Assembly: GCA_022843465.1 (NCBI GenBank)
Contig: JALHNO010000004.1
Span: 1 to 64,000 of the forward strand
Length of the DNA: 64,000 nucleotides
Direction of reading: 5' to 3'
Source of the DNA: Pseudomonadota bacterium
GTDB taxonomy: Bacteria > Pseudomonadota > Gammaproteobacteria > Xanthomonadales > Ahniellaceae
Shown: positions 47,105 through 56,951 of the stretch, in pieces
How the letters are laid out: each line of letters begins with the position of its first letter
How positions within the stretch are numbered: the stretch's first letter is position 1
Position numbers and translations under genes: made by a program
The notes under the pieces: model-generated
What the model was told of the DNA's origin: nothing
Seen by the model: only the letters and a program-made list of their open reading frames with translations
The model's database searches: none

Positions 47105-47917
47105 TCAGGGCAGCAGGCGCGCCACGCTGGTGGAAATCTGGTTGGCAGTCGCCGGTTCGTTGTTGCTGATCTCGACGCCGCTGCCGCTGTAGATGCCCTT
47201 GCCGATATTGAGGACGGCCGCGATCGCACGTTCACTGGTCTGAGGCTCGGCGGTGTTCTGATTGATCTGGACCCGACGCAGCTGAAGGTCGCCGTAATTC
47301 AGCACAGCCGATGCCGCATACAGGGAGTCGTAACGGCGACTGATCCAGTTGCCGGCAATCTCGGTGCCGTCGATCGCGAGAAGGCCGTAATTGATCACGG
47401 TTCCGGCATCGCGCTCGGCGCCGTCGAGCTGGTTGTAGCTGATTTCGCCGCCGATGATGCGCAACTCGCCATAGTTCTCCACGATGGCGGACTGATGGCG
47501 GGCCTGGTTGTCGATGATCTTGACGCGGTGCAGTTCGACCACACCGTGGTTGAGCAGGGCGCCCTCCGAACCCTCGGCGAGGGTCAGGTCGCTGATCCGC
47601 AGCTTGCCGGTGCCCGCAACCGCGAGCAGGGTGAACTCGGAACGGGCATAGCGGCGAATCTCGGCCTGATTGCCGGCGATCACCACATGCGCGCGCACCA
47701 CTGGCAAACCAAAGCCCGGGCTGCCGGCAGCGACATCGGTAAGCGTGTAGAGGCCGTGGCGGGCCAGATGGATCGTGGTGCTCTGCTTGCTGCGATTGGC
47801 GCGTTCGATCGCCTGGACGAGGCCGGCACTGTCACGATCCCGAACCTTGATGTCCGCACTCTGTGCGGCCGGTACGAGCAGCGAACAGAACATGACTGCG
47901 AGTGTGATCCGGTGCAT
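47105..47917 (-). CDS. Secreted right-handed beta-helix-like protein
   Basis: 270 residues from ATG 47917 (TGAGGA about 7 bp upstream). A signal peptide (LAVMFCSLLVPAAQSA) leads to a body of short strand-turn repeats with Asn/Gly ladders: DLTLAEGSEGALLNHGVVELHRVKIIDN, NYGELRIIGGEISYN, NYGLLAIDGTEIAGN and NYGDLQLRRVQINQN. The N-Y-G-x-L-x-I unit recurs about every 30-35 residues, the spacing of a right-handed parallel beta helix (pectate-lyase-like or CSLREA-type repeats). Substrate unknown; no catalytic motif seen. It is convergent with the wax synthase gene. Confidence 0.75.
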   Translation of the reverse strand: MHRITLAVMFCSLLVPAAQSADIKVRDRDSAGLVQAIERANRSKQSTTIHLARHGLYTLTDVAAGSPGFGLPVVRAHVVIAGNQAEIRRYARSEFTLLAVAGTGKLRISDLTLAEGSEGALLNHGVVELHRVKIIDNQARHQSAIVENYGELRIIGGEISYNQLDGAERDAGTVINYGLLAIDGTEIAGNWISRRYDSLYAASAVLNYGDLQLRRVQINQNTAEPQTSERAIAAVLNIGKGIYSGSGVEISNNEPATANQISTSVARLLP

Positions 47918-48352
47918 GTGGGGGTCCTCAGGGATGCTGGAGTGGATGGTCTTCGAGTTTGGTCGCAAGTCCAGGACCAAGAGCGGCAGTCCAGACGCAG
48001 TCAGACGATGCTGCAGCGCACTAGAGTTGTCCTTCTATATCGCTCCCCAGCCGGCTGGGCGGAGTGCTTTGGCCGGCGAGCGAGAGCTTCCCACTCTCCG
48101 GGTGTCCGGAATGTGCGCTCCGACACGTTTTCATCCCATTGCCAGGTGTAGCTGGCGAACAGGAACCGGATTCGGGATTGGTTGGCGTGTTGATGGCGAA
48201 GCCTATGCTCTGGCGGCGGGGCTCGCACCTCGATCATCTAGCCCGGCAACGCTCGATGTTTCCCAAGTTCCGGGTTGCGGTACTAGAATCGAAGTGAGCC
48301 CGGCTTGACCGGTACGCGATTTCAGAACAGCGCGAAGGCGCGAGGAGAGGAG
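47918..48352. other. Intergenic region, divergent promoters
   Basis: 435 bp between two divergent secreted-protein genes. I see no protein-coding region. TAGAAT at 48284-48289 is a possible -10 for the CsgG-like gene; no convincing -35 is found. Ribosome site AGGAGAGG at 48343-48350 belongs to the next gene. Confidence 0.4.
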
Positions 48353-49069
48353 ATGAAGAAGCTGATTTGGGCAGTCGCCGTTGCAGCCGGCATGGTCGCC
48401 AGCTCGGCGGTCGTGGCCAAGAACAACGGCCCGAGCGTGGCGGTCATCGAGTTCAAGAATGAGTCGGGCGCGGGTTGGTGGCGGGGCGGGGTCGGCTGGG
48501 AGCTGTCCGGCATGCTCTCCAACGAGCTCTCGGGTCTGGGCTCCTTCCGCGTGCTGGAGCGCAGCAAGATCGAAGCGGTCCTGAGCGAACAGAACATGGG
48601 CGCATCCGGACGTGTCGCTGGCGGTACCGCGGCAAAGATCGGCAAGATCACCGGTGCCCAGTACTTGATCGCCGGCACCGTGACTTCCTACGAGGAAGAT
48701 ACTGCCAGCACGGGTGGTGGCGTCAGCTTCAAGGGTATTTCGCTCGGCGGCAAATCGTCGAAGGCGTATATCGCGGTCGATGTCCGCGTGATCAACGCGA
48801 CCACCGGCGAGATCGACTACTCGCGCACCGTCGAGGGCCTGGCCAAGAGCGGTGGCATGAGCGTCGGCGTATCGCGCGGTGGTTTCGGCGGCGCGCTGTC
48901 GAACGAGAAGAACACGCCCGCCGGCAAGGCCATCCGCGCCGTGCTGGTGGAGATCACCGATTATCTCGATTGCGTGATGGTGGCCCAGGATGGTTGCGAG
49001 GCTGAATACGGCGCCAAAGAGCGTGCCCGCCGCGACAAGACGCGTTCGGCCATCAAGCTTGACGACTAG
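48353..49069 (+). CDS. CsgG/HfaB-family secreted protein
   Basis: 238 residues from ATG 48353 with AGGAGAGG ideally placed. The signal peptide ends near VVAKNN. VAVIEFKNESG, the GWELSGMLSNELSGLGSFRVLERSKIEAVLSEQN region and AAKIGKITGAQYLIAGTVTSYEED match the CsgG domain of curli secretion-pore proteins and HfaB. Real CsgG is a lipoprotein, but no lipobox Cys follows this signal. The Gly-rich stretch MSVGVSRGGFGG is like other CsgG-like proteins that may oligomerise at the outer membrane. No csg cluster is nearby. Confidence 0.82.
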   Translation: MKKLIWAVAVAAGMVASSAVVAKNNGPSVAVIEFKNESGAGWWRGGVGWELSGMLSNELSGLGSFRVLERSKIEAVLSEQNMGASGRVAGGTAAKIGKITGAQYLIAGTVTSYEEDTASTGGGVSFKGISLGGKSSKAYIAVDVRVINATTGEIDYSRTVEGLAKSGGMSVGVSRGGFGGALSNEKNTPAGKAIRAVLVEITDYLDCVMVAQDGCEAEYGAKERARRDKTRSAIKLDD

Positions 49070-49126
49070 TCGGGAAGGCGTTCTGACCGGGCGGCATCGA
49101 CCGGTCAGCTGCCAGCATTGAAAAAG

Positions 49127-49155
49127 AACGGCGGACCTGAGTCCGCCGTTTTTTT
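49127..49155. terminator. Bidirectional intrinsic terminator
   Basis: AACGGCGGAC-CTGA-GTCCGCCGTT, a perfect 10-bp stem with tetraloop, followed by a run of T on the plus strand and preceded by AAAAAG, which supplies the U-tract on the minus strand. It lies between the convergent CsgG-like and rluB genes and can stop both. A second hairpin (CTGACCGG...CCGGTCAG, 49083-49108) precedes it. Confidence 0.9.
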
Positions 49156-49166
49156 GTTTGCCCTGT

Positions 49167-50534
49167 TCAGCGCGGTCCGCGCGGTGGTCCGCGACGTCCA
49201 CGTGGCGGCGGTGGTGTCTGGTTGATGTAGTTGTTGGAGTCCATCGGGCCGGTGAAGGTGGCGGGTGCACGATTGCCGCGTGACTTGGCACCTGTTTTGC
49301 CCCCAGGCTTGCCGCCCGGTTTGCCCCCGGGGCGAGGTGCGCCGCTGCGATTGGGCGCATTGCCGGCAGGATGCGCACGATTCCCATCAACGCCTTCCTG
49401 GCCCGGGTAATAGGTCAGAAAACTGGAAACTTCGACGGCCTGACCCGGTGCCGGACCACGGCGGCCGCCTGCACGGCCACCCGGTTTTGCACCCGGTTTG
49501 CTGTAGCGCGGCTTGTTGCCGGGGCCACCCGGTCCGCCCGCGCGCTTGCGCTGACCGGGGCGTGCGTCATCGTCGCGGACACGGTCGAAGGCGCGCAATT
49601 CACGCGCCTCATCCGCCATTGCGCCACTCCAGCCGGCACCGCGCGGTTTGTCGGGGCGGTATTCGTTGGCTGCCTTGGTGGCACGACGGACACCGACCAC
49701 GGGCTGCAAGGTCAGCGTATCGGGAAGGTCGCCGAGACCGCAGTTCTCGCGCAGAATCTTGATCTGGGACTCTTCAAGCAGGCGATAGTGACCGCGACGC
49801 AGTTCGCGCGGCAGCTCGATCACGCCGTAGCGGATGCGCTTCAGGCGGGCCACCTGCATGCCGAGCGATTCCCACATCCGGCGCACTTCGCGGTTGCGGC
49901 CTTCCTTCAGAACGACGCGGAACCAGCTGTGGTTCTCGCCCATCGAGATCACATGGATTTCGTCGAAATGCGCCGGGCCGTCATCGAGCAGCACGCCCTT
50001 GCGCAATTGTTCGAGATGATCCTCGGTCACCTGGCCGTGGATGCGGCAGACGTACTCGCGCTCCAGTTCACGCGAGGGATGCATCATCGCGTGGGCGAGC
50101 TCGCCATCGGTGGTCAGCAGCAACAGGCCGGTGGTATTCATGTCGAGACGACCGATCGCGATCCAGCGCGCACCCTTGAGGCGCGGCAGGCGCTCGAATA
50201 CGGTGTGGCGGCCTTCAGGATCTTCGGTCGTGGTCAGCTCGCCCTCGGGCTTGTGATAGACCAGCGCCTGCACCTCGTCGGACGGAGTCGGCACCGCCAT
50301 GAACGCCTTGCCATCGAGTTCGACGCGGTCGCCATTGCGCAGGCTGGAACCGATCTCGGCGACATTGCCATTGACGCGGATCTCGCCGGCGATGATGCGT
50401 TCCTCGATGACCCGGCGTGAGCCGAGTCCGGCCTGGGCCAGCACCTTCTGCAATCTCTCCTCGACCACCGGGCCGACCTGCTTGGCCTCACGATTGAGGG
50501 AAAGTTTGCGACGGCCGGGTTGTTCAGTATTCAT
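49167..50534 (-). CDS. rluB: 23S rRNA pseudouridine(2605) synthase RluB
   Basis: 455 residues. The N-terminal S4 RNA-binding domain (~26-70) is followed by the RsuA/RluB-type synthase core with catalytic D131 in GRLDMNTTGLLLL, and VVLKEGRNREVRRMWESLGM plus RIRYGVIELP. Residues from ~285 to the end are a ~170-residue low-complexity tail rich in Gly, Pro, Arg and Lys (PGGKPGGKPGGK...), expected to be disordered and RNA-binding. RluB normally ends after the core, though such tails occur. The start overlaps the end of scpB by 4 bp. Confidence 0.95.
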   Translation of the reverse strand: MNTEQPGRRKLSLNREAKQVGPVVEERLQKVLAQAGLGSRRVIEERIIAGEIRVNGNVAEIGSSLRNGDRVELDGKAFMAVPTPSDEVQALVYHKPEGELTTTEDPEGRHTVFERLPRLKGARWIAIGRLDMNTTGLLLLTTDGELAHAMMHPSRELEREYVCRIHGQVTEDHLEQLRKGVLLDDGPAHFDEIHVISMGENHSWFRVVLKEGRNREVRRMWESLGMQVARLKRIRYGVIELPRELRRGHYRLLEESQIKILRENCGLGDLPDTLTLQPVVGVRRATKAANEYRPDKPRGAGWSGAMADEARELRAFDRVRDDDARPGQRKRAGGPGGPGNKPRYSKPGAKPGGRAGGRRGPAPGQAVEVSSFLTYYPGQEGVDGNRAHPAGNAPNRSGAPRPGGKPGGKPGGKTGAKSRGNRAPATFTGPMDSNNYINQTPPPPRGRRGPPRGPR

Positions 50535-51481
50535 GGGGTGTCCTTCGCAGAATCGGGCGCAGGGGCGCCGTCCTCGACGTTTGCTTCGATGGATTCGTGA
50601 GCGGGTTGGTCGGCGTCGATGACGGTCTCGACGCTGTCCAGCGTCACATCATCGGCATGGGAGGGCAGGGTGGATTCTTCTTCGTAGGGCTCGTCGCTGT
50701 CGAACTCGTCGCCGAGCTCTTCATCATCGGACTCGATCGGAAGTGATTCGAGTTCACTGTCGCCCGCGGCTGCTTCGTCCTGCCCGTCATCAGCATCAGC
50801 ATCGGCATCAGTATCAGTATCAGCCTCAGCCTCAGCCTCAGCGTCAGCGTCGTTTTCGGCATCAGAATCAGCAGCAAGACGGCCCGCCACAGCCACTGGT
50901 GCAATGCGATCAAGATCCAGTTGCGGCTCGAGTTCGGATAGATCGCGAAGCTCGGCCAGCGGCGGCAGCTGATCAAGACTCTTCAGGCCGAAGTAATCGA
51001 GGAACTGGCGGGTGGTGCCAAACAGAGCCGGTTTGCCGGGTACATCGCGATGGCCGAGGACACGGATCCACTCGCGCTCTTCGAGCGTACGGATGATGTT
51101 CGACGACACCGCCACGCCGCGGATCTGTTCGATCTCGGCGCGCGTCACCGGTTGCCGGTAAGCAATCAGGGCCAGGGTCTCGAGCAGGGCGCGGGTGTAT
51201 TTGGGCTGCCGCTCGGTCCACAGCCGCGATACCCAGACCTGCATCTCGGGGCGGACCTGGAAGCGCCAACCGCTGGCGACTTCGACCAGGGCGACGCCGC
51301 GGTCAGCGTAATCGGACTGCAGCAATTCGATGGCGGCGTGGATGCTGTCGACACCCGGAGGATTGTCGTCGCCGAACAGGTCGTTGAGCTGGACCAGGGT
51401 CTGCGGCGTATTGGCGGCCAGAATGGCGGCCTCGAGGATGCGCTTGAGTTCGGCTATTTCCATGGGGGCATGCTTGAACAT
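50531..51481 (-). CDS. scpB: Chromosome segregation/condensation protein ScpB
   Basis: 316 residues from ATG 51481 (alternative ATG 51463). The winged-helix core matches ScpB: ELKRILEAAILAANTPQTLVQLNDLFG, ALLETLALIAYRQPVTRAEIEQIRGV and VPGKPALFGTTRQFLDYFGL. ScpB dimers bind ScpA and regulate SMC-type condensin. From ~residue 190 the protein is a highly acidic Asp/Glu/Ala tail, partly encoded by a hexamer repeat (separate entry). It follows scpA by 7 bp and precedes rluB. Confidence 0.94.
   Translation of the reverse strand: MFKHAPMEIAELKRILEAAILAANTPQTLVQLNDLFGDDNPPGVDSIHAAIELLQSDYADRGVALVEVASGWRFQVRPEMQVWVSRLWTERQPKYTRALLETLALIAYRQPVTRAEIEQIRGVAVSSNIIRTLEEREWIRVLGHRDVPGKPALFGTTRQFLDYFGLKSLDQLPPLAELRDLSELEPQLDLDRIAPVAVAGRLAADSDAENDADAEAEAEADTDTDADADADDGQDEAAAGDSELESLPIESDDEELGDEFDSDEPYEEESTLPSHADDVTLDSVETVIDADQPAHESIEANVEDGAPAPDSAKDTP
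50788..50852 (-). repeat. Hexanucleotide microsatellite inside scpB
   Basis: About 11 tandem imperfect copies of CATCAG/CTCAGC-type hexamers on the plus strand, read in the gene as alternating Asp/Glu with Ala or Thr (DADAEAEAEADTDTDADADAD). Six-base steps keep the frame, so length change would lengthen or shorten the acidic tail without breaking the gene. Confidence 0.85.
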
Positions 51482-51488
51482 TGCGGGA

Positions 51489-52355
51489 TCAGGACTCGGC
51501 CGCGACGGCGCGGGTCTTGACATAGATCGGACCGAGGGCCTCGTTCTGCACGATCTCGATCAGGTTTTCCTTGGCGAGTTCAAGGATGGCCAGGAAGCTG
51601 ACGACGACGCCCAGCCGGCCTTCTTCGATGGTGAACAGGCTTTCGAAGCCGTGGAACTCGAGATCCTGCAGCAGGTTCAATACCTCGCTCATGCGCGCGC
51701 GCACCGAAAGCGTGTCGCGGCGGATATTGTGCTGGCCAAACAGTTCGGCGCGGGTAAACACATCCTTCAGGGCGACCAGCAGTTCGCGCAGATCGACCGC
51801 GGGCGGAATGCGCACCAGCTTGCGCTCGCCAGGATCCGCATGCGCGGTCACAAAATCACGATCCTGACGCTGCAGGCTGTCGATGTCCTCGGCGGCCTTC
51901 TTGTAGCGCTCGTACTCCTGCAGCCGTCGGATCAGATCGGCACGCGGGTCTTCCTCGATCTGCTCGGCGCCGGGCGGGCGCGGCAGCAGCAGGCGCGATT
52001 TGATCTCGGCGAGGATCGCGGCCATCACCAGATACTCGGCGGCCAGCTCCAGCTTCATGTTCTGCATCAGATCGATGTAGTCGATGTACTGGCGGGTGAT
52101 CTCGGCGATCGGGATATCCAGAATGTCGATGTTCTGTCGACGTATAAGATACAGCAGCAGGTCAAGTGGTCCTTCGAATGCCTCCAGGATGACCTCGAGC
52201 GCGTCCGGCGGGATGTACAGGTCCTGTGGCATCTGCAACATGGGCTGACCACGGACCAGCGCCAGCGGCATTTCCTGCTGCTGCGGCTGCACAGGAAACG
52301 GCACTACGTTGCTGGCCATGTCGGCACTGGGCGATACAGCGGGTTCGCTGGTCAT
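51489..52355 (-). CDS. scpA: Chromosome segregation/condensation protein ScpA
   Basis: 288 residues. The kleisin of the SMC-ScpAB condensin: the N-terminal SMC-neck-binding segment FEGPLDLLLYLIRRQNIDILDIPIAEITRQYIDY, then AAEYLVMAAILAEIKSRLLLPRP, and the C-terminal winged helix VVVSFLAILELAKENLIEIVQ. A ~45-residue polar N-terminal extension precedes the domain. With scpB and rluB it forms a minus-strand unit. Confidence 0.96.
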   Translation of the reverse strand: MTSEPAVSPSADMASNVVPFPVQPQQQEMPLALVRGQPMLQMPQDLYIPPDALEVILEAFEGPLDLLLYLIRRQNIDILDIPIAEITRQYIDYIDLMQNMKLELAAEYLVMAAILAEIKSRLLLPRPPGAEQIEEDPRADLIRRLQEYERYKKAAEDIDSLQRQDRDFVTAHADPGERKLVRIPPAVDLRELLVALKDVFTRAELFGQHNIRRDTLSVRARMSEVLNLLQDLEFHGFESLFTIEEGRLGVVVSFLAILELAKENLIEIVQNEALGPIYVKTRAVAAES

Positions 52356-52817
52356 CAGGAGCGATCAGTAGATTCTGTAGATTGCAGTGGACAAGTCGGG
52401 AAGTGCTCGCTCGTTCTGGTCATGTTGAACTGGCTCTCAGTCCGGCGCCCGTCGTGGGCTGGCGGCTCTACTGCAATGCGGCGTCCAACACGCCCAATCT
52501 TCCGCGATTCCGGCCCGCCTCATCCGATACGCGCCCGGAGCGAAGCAGACTCTTGCGGTGTCATCTGCAGATTGCGCAGACAACGGTCGACGGGTTGAAA
52601 CCCCCAACGCATCTCGGACAACACGAACTGCCGTTGCAGCAAGCGGATCGGCTTCGCCGGCGGGACCGGCGCTGCTGGATTGCGAAGGAAAGGTTACGCG
52701 GCTGCTCGCCGCGCCAGTCGCATCTAACCCCGGCGACTGTGTGTGACGGTGAGCTTACGCGCTGGCGCCGGGGCTGTCCAGCCGCAATTGCCCGCGCTGC
52801 CGGGATATCATGCCGCG
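52356..52817. other. Intergenic region between scpA and yciI
   Basis: 462 bp between divergent genes. ispZ, which commonly precedes yciI, is not there and none of the open frames has a protein-like composition. No clear promoter could be picked by eye. Confidence 0.4.
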
Positions 52818-53117
52818 ATGAACTATTTCATTCACGGTATCGACAGGGAAGGCAGCCTGGCCCAGCGTCTGGCCAGCCGTCCCGCCCATCTGGCCCGACT
52901 CGAAGCCCTGCGCGACCAGGGCCGCCTGCTGCTGGCCGGTCCCTTGCCCAGCATCGATGCCGAAGATCCCGGTCCGGCCGGTTTCAGCGGCAGCATCATC
53001 GTCGCCCAGTTCGATTCGCTGGACGACGCCAGAGCCTGGGCCGATGCCGATCCCTATCTCGCGGCAGGCGTCTACAGTGAAGTCGTGGTGCGGCCGTTCC
53101 GCAAGGTGCTGCCATGA
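52818..53117 (+). CDS. YciI-family protein
   Basis: 99 residues from ATG 52818. The YciI fold shows R-x-x-H ([28 protein letters not shown]) and the strand-helix [43 protein letters not shown]. The conserved His and Asp form the putative active site; function is unsettled. It overlaps bolA by 4 bp, a common gene pair. Confidence 0.93.
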   Translation: MNYFIHGIDREGSLAQRLASRPAHLARLEALRDQGRLLLAGPLPSIDAEDPGPAGFSGSIIVAQFDSLDDARAWADADPYLAAGVYSEVVVRPFRKVLP

Positions 53118-53386
53118 CGCCGGCCGAACGCGCAACGATCATCGAGTCAAAGCTGCGTGCTGCCTTCGATCCGCAGGCACTGCGCGTGATCGACGAGAGT
53201 CATCGCCACGTCGGCCATGCCGGTGCCCGCGATGGCCGTGGTCACTTCGCCGTGGTCGTGGTTTCGGAATCCTTTCGCGGTCAGCCGCCTCTGGCGCGCC
53301 ATCGCGCCATCTACGCCGCGCTCGGCGAACTGATGCAGACCGATATCCACGCCCTGTCGATCGACGCCCGCGCGCCAGAGCTCTGA
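53114..53386 (+). CDS. bolA: BolA-family protein
   Basis: 90 residues of one BolA domain: [50 protein letters not shown], with the conserved H-x-x-H region that binds Fe-S clusters with monothiol glutaredoxins. C-terminal [11 protein letters not shown] is typical of the short BolA/IbaG-like forms. Overlaps yciI. Confidence 0.94.
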   Translation: MTPAERATIIESKLRAAFDPQALRVIDESHRHVGHAGARDGRGHFAVVVVSESFRGQPPLARHRAIYAALGELMQTDIHALSIDARAPEL

Positions 53387-53478
53387 GCGGGCGCCGTCCA
53401 CGCCAGCCCACGCGCTGTGCTGATTCGCACCAATCCACATCAGTCGCTGCACGTCGACATCGGACGCTGAAAATGGAG

Positions 53479-53608
53479 GGCGTCGCTCCTGCGACGCCTG
53501 CCGGCTACCGACAGGCCATCCGAGCGCATCCATCGCGGGATTGATCAGAAGCGCGGGATCAGGGCGGCCGTGGGCCGGAAGCCAGAGCGGCCGCGCGGGA
53601 GCGCGGCC
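53479..53608. repeat. Two perfect tetraloop hairpins between bolA and trxB
   Basis: GGCGTCGC-TCCT-GCGACGCC at 53479-53498 and GGCCGCGC-GGGA-GCGCGGCC at 53589-53608. The first is preceded and the second followed by GAGGG/CCCTC-type bases. Repeats with such wording are scattered through Xanthomonadales genomes. They may help end the convergent bolA and trxB transcripts, but no U-run is seen. Confidence 0.6.
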
Positions 53609-53642
53609 CTCCGTGCGTCAGCCCCCCATGGAACGTGCGCCC

Positions 53643-54920
<1,278 letters not shown>

Positions 54921-55967
54921 ATGGACGAGTCGAAGCTGAACGATTTCATGGGAAAACTGGTTACCGATATGGGCGGTGCGGCCTTGATGGCCAATGTGCT
55001 CGTGGGTGCGGAACTGGGTCTCTACCGCGCGATGGCAGACGGCACGCCCACTACCTCCGAGGCGCTGGCAGCGAAGGCGGGCTGCAATCCACGCCTGATC
55101 CGGGAATGGCTGAACAATCAGGCGGCGGCGGGTTATGTTGAAGTAGACGACGGCAAGTTCCGTCTGCCTGAGGAGCAGGCGATGGCGCTGGCGGACGAGG
55201 ATTCGCCCGTCTACGTCGCCGGCGGTGCCTCGGTGCTGGCCAGCCTGTTCCTGGACAAGGACAAGGTCATTGCGGCGATGCGCGGCAACGGCGCGCTGTC
55301 CTGGGGCGAGCACCATCACTGCCTGTTCTCGGGTACCGAGCGGTTCTTCCGGCCGGGCTACCGCGCGCATCTGGTGGCCGAGTGGTTGCCCGCCCTGGAC
55401 GGCGTAGTGCCCAAACTCGAAGCGGGCGGCAAGGTCGCGGACGTCGGCTGCGGGCACGGTGCCTCGACGGTCATCATGGCCGAAGCGTTTCCGGCGTCGC
55501 GTTTCTTCGGATTCGATTTTCATGCGCCGTCGATCGCCACCGCACGGACGCGTGCTGCCGAGCGTGGCGTCGGCGACCGTGCGAATTTCGAGGTGGCCAG
55601 TGCCAAGGACTATGGCAACGGCGGCTACGATCTGATCTGCTTTTTCGACTGCCTGCACGACATGGGCGACCCGGTCGGTGCCGCCCGTCATGCCCTGCAG
55701 TCGCTGGCACCGGATGGCACCGTGTTGCTGGTCGAGCCGTTCGCCCATGATCGCCTCGAGGAAAACATGAATCCGGTCGGCCGCTTGTTCTATGCGGCGT
55801 CAACCTTCATTTGCACTCCGAATTCGCTGTCGCAGGAGGTTGGGCTTGGGCTTGGCGCCCAGGCCGGCGAAGCCCGTCTGCGCGCAGTGTTTGCCGAGGC
55901 TGGATTCAGTCGCTTTCGGCGGGCGACTGAAACCCCGTTCAACCTAATCCTGGAGGCGCGGCGCTAG
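54921..55967 (+). CDS. SAM-dependent methyltransferase with winged-helix N-domain
   Basis: 348 residues with an exemplary ribosome site (AGGAGG at 54909-54914). The N-terminal ~95 residues resemble the winged-helix dimerisation domain of O-methyltransferases (LGLYRAMADGTPTTSEALAAKAGCNPRLIREWLNNQAAAGYVEVDDGKFRL). Then come the SAM motif VADVGCGHGASTVIMAEAFP and the downstream FFDCLHDMGDPVGAARHAL. The substrate is unknown; the overall form is common among small-molecule O- or C-methyltransferases of uncharacterised type. Confidence 0.88.
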   Translation: MDESKLNDFMGKLVTDMGGAALMANVLVGAELGLYRAMADGTPTTSEALAAKAGCNPRLIREWLNNQAAAGYVEVDDGKFRLPEEQAMALADEDSPVYVAGGASVLASLFLDKDKVIAAMRGNGALSWGEHHHCLFSGTERFFRPGYRAHLVAEWLPALDGVVPKLEAGGKVADVGCGHGASTVIMAEAFPASRFFGFDFHAPSIATARTRAAERGVGDRANFEVASAKDYGNGGYDLICFFDCLHDMGDPVGAARHALQSLAPDGTVLLVEPFAHDRLEENMNPVGRLFYAASTFICTPNSLSQEVGLGLGAQAGEARLRAVFAEAGFSRFRRATETPFNLILEARR

Positions 55968-56297
55968 CAGGATGTCAGGAGGGTCGCGCTCGCCGTGCTT
56001 CTGTGGGCGGCGAGTGCTGAACCACAGGCTTCGGAAAGTAGACGTTGGCGCTGACGCAAGGAGCGCGGCCGCTCTGTTTCACGGCGCTCGGGCGCCGGGC
56101 TTCGGTCAGCGTACATGCCGCGCAGGGTCTGCGCGCTAGCGTGCGCTACCCTGGCGCCCGCATCAGAGGGAGCCGGTGCACTGCTGATTGCACGTGGGTG
56201 CGCAATCGACATCGCGCCAGTCTGCGCAGCCAACCCCGATTCGCGGCGCCCTATACTGCGGCCCCATCCGGCGACACGGGAGCGCCTTGGCCATTCC
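55968..56297. other. Intergenic region
   Basis: 330 bp with no supportable gene. TATACT at 56252-56257 could be a -10 for the next gene, about 40 bp upstream of its start; no good -35. Confidence 0.35.
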
Positions 56298-56798
56298 ATG
56301 GACATCAAGACGCATTGGCCCGAGATCCGGCGTGTGCTGCAGCGTGCACAGGTATCGACGATCCACTGTTCGCTCGCGAGCATCAGTCCGGATGGAATGC
56401 CCCATGTCACGCCGATCGGCACCGTGTTTCTGCGGGATGACTGCACGGGCTATTTTTTTGACCCGTATGCAACCGGCCTGGCCAGCAATCTTGATCGCAA
56501 TCCCAGCATCTGCCTGATGGCGGTCGATGCCGGGCGCATGTTCTGGTTGCGATCCCTGCTGCTCGGGCGATTCCCGCGTCCGCCCGGCGTGCGCCTGTAC
56601 GGCAGGGCAGGCGTCAGACGTGAGGCGACCGCGGATGAAATCGCCGCAGTCGCGGCACGGGTTCGGCCGACCCGCTGGTTGAAAGGCAATCGCATGCTGT
56701 GGTCCAACTTCAGCCACGTCAGAGACATCGATTTCACCGCGTTCCGACCGGTGCAGTACCCGGTCATGATGGCGGGTCTGTGGCGCGGTGACGCCTGA
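56298..56798 (+). CDS. Pyridoxamine 5'-phosphate oxidase-like protein
   Basis: 166 residues from ATG 56298. The split-barrel FMN-binding fold is suggested by VSTIHCSLASISPDGMPHVTPIGTVFLRDDCTGYFFDPYATGLASNLDRNPSICLMAVD, the standard opening of PNPOx-related proteins. The rest (RPTRWLKGNRMLWSNFSHVRDIDFTAFRPV) is not a known catalytic motif. The substrate is unknown; vitamin-B6 synthesis is not implied. Confidence 0.8.
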   Translation: MDIKTHWPEIRRVLQRAQVSTIHCSLASISPDGMPHVTPIGTVFLRDDCTGYFFDPYATGLASNLDRNPSICLMAVDAGRMFWLRSLLLGRFPRPPGVRLYGRAGVRREATADEIAAVAARVRPTRWLKGNRMLWSNFSHVRDIDFTAFRPVQYPVMMAGLWRGDA

Positions 56799-56951
56799 TT
56801 CGCAGTGGATGCAGAACATCCACCGCGAGCGGACCCGGCAACTGCGCGGCTGCCGGTCCCGCTACTTCAGACTGCTCGGCATCGTGGCCAGCAGCGGTCC
56901 GCCCGCATGGAATGCTGGTAGCCGGCAAGGCGGACGCAGTTAGTCGCCGCC

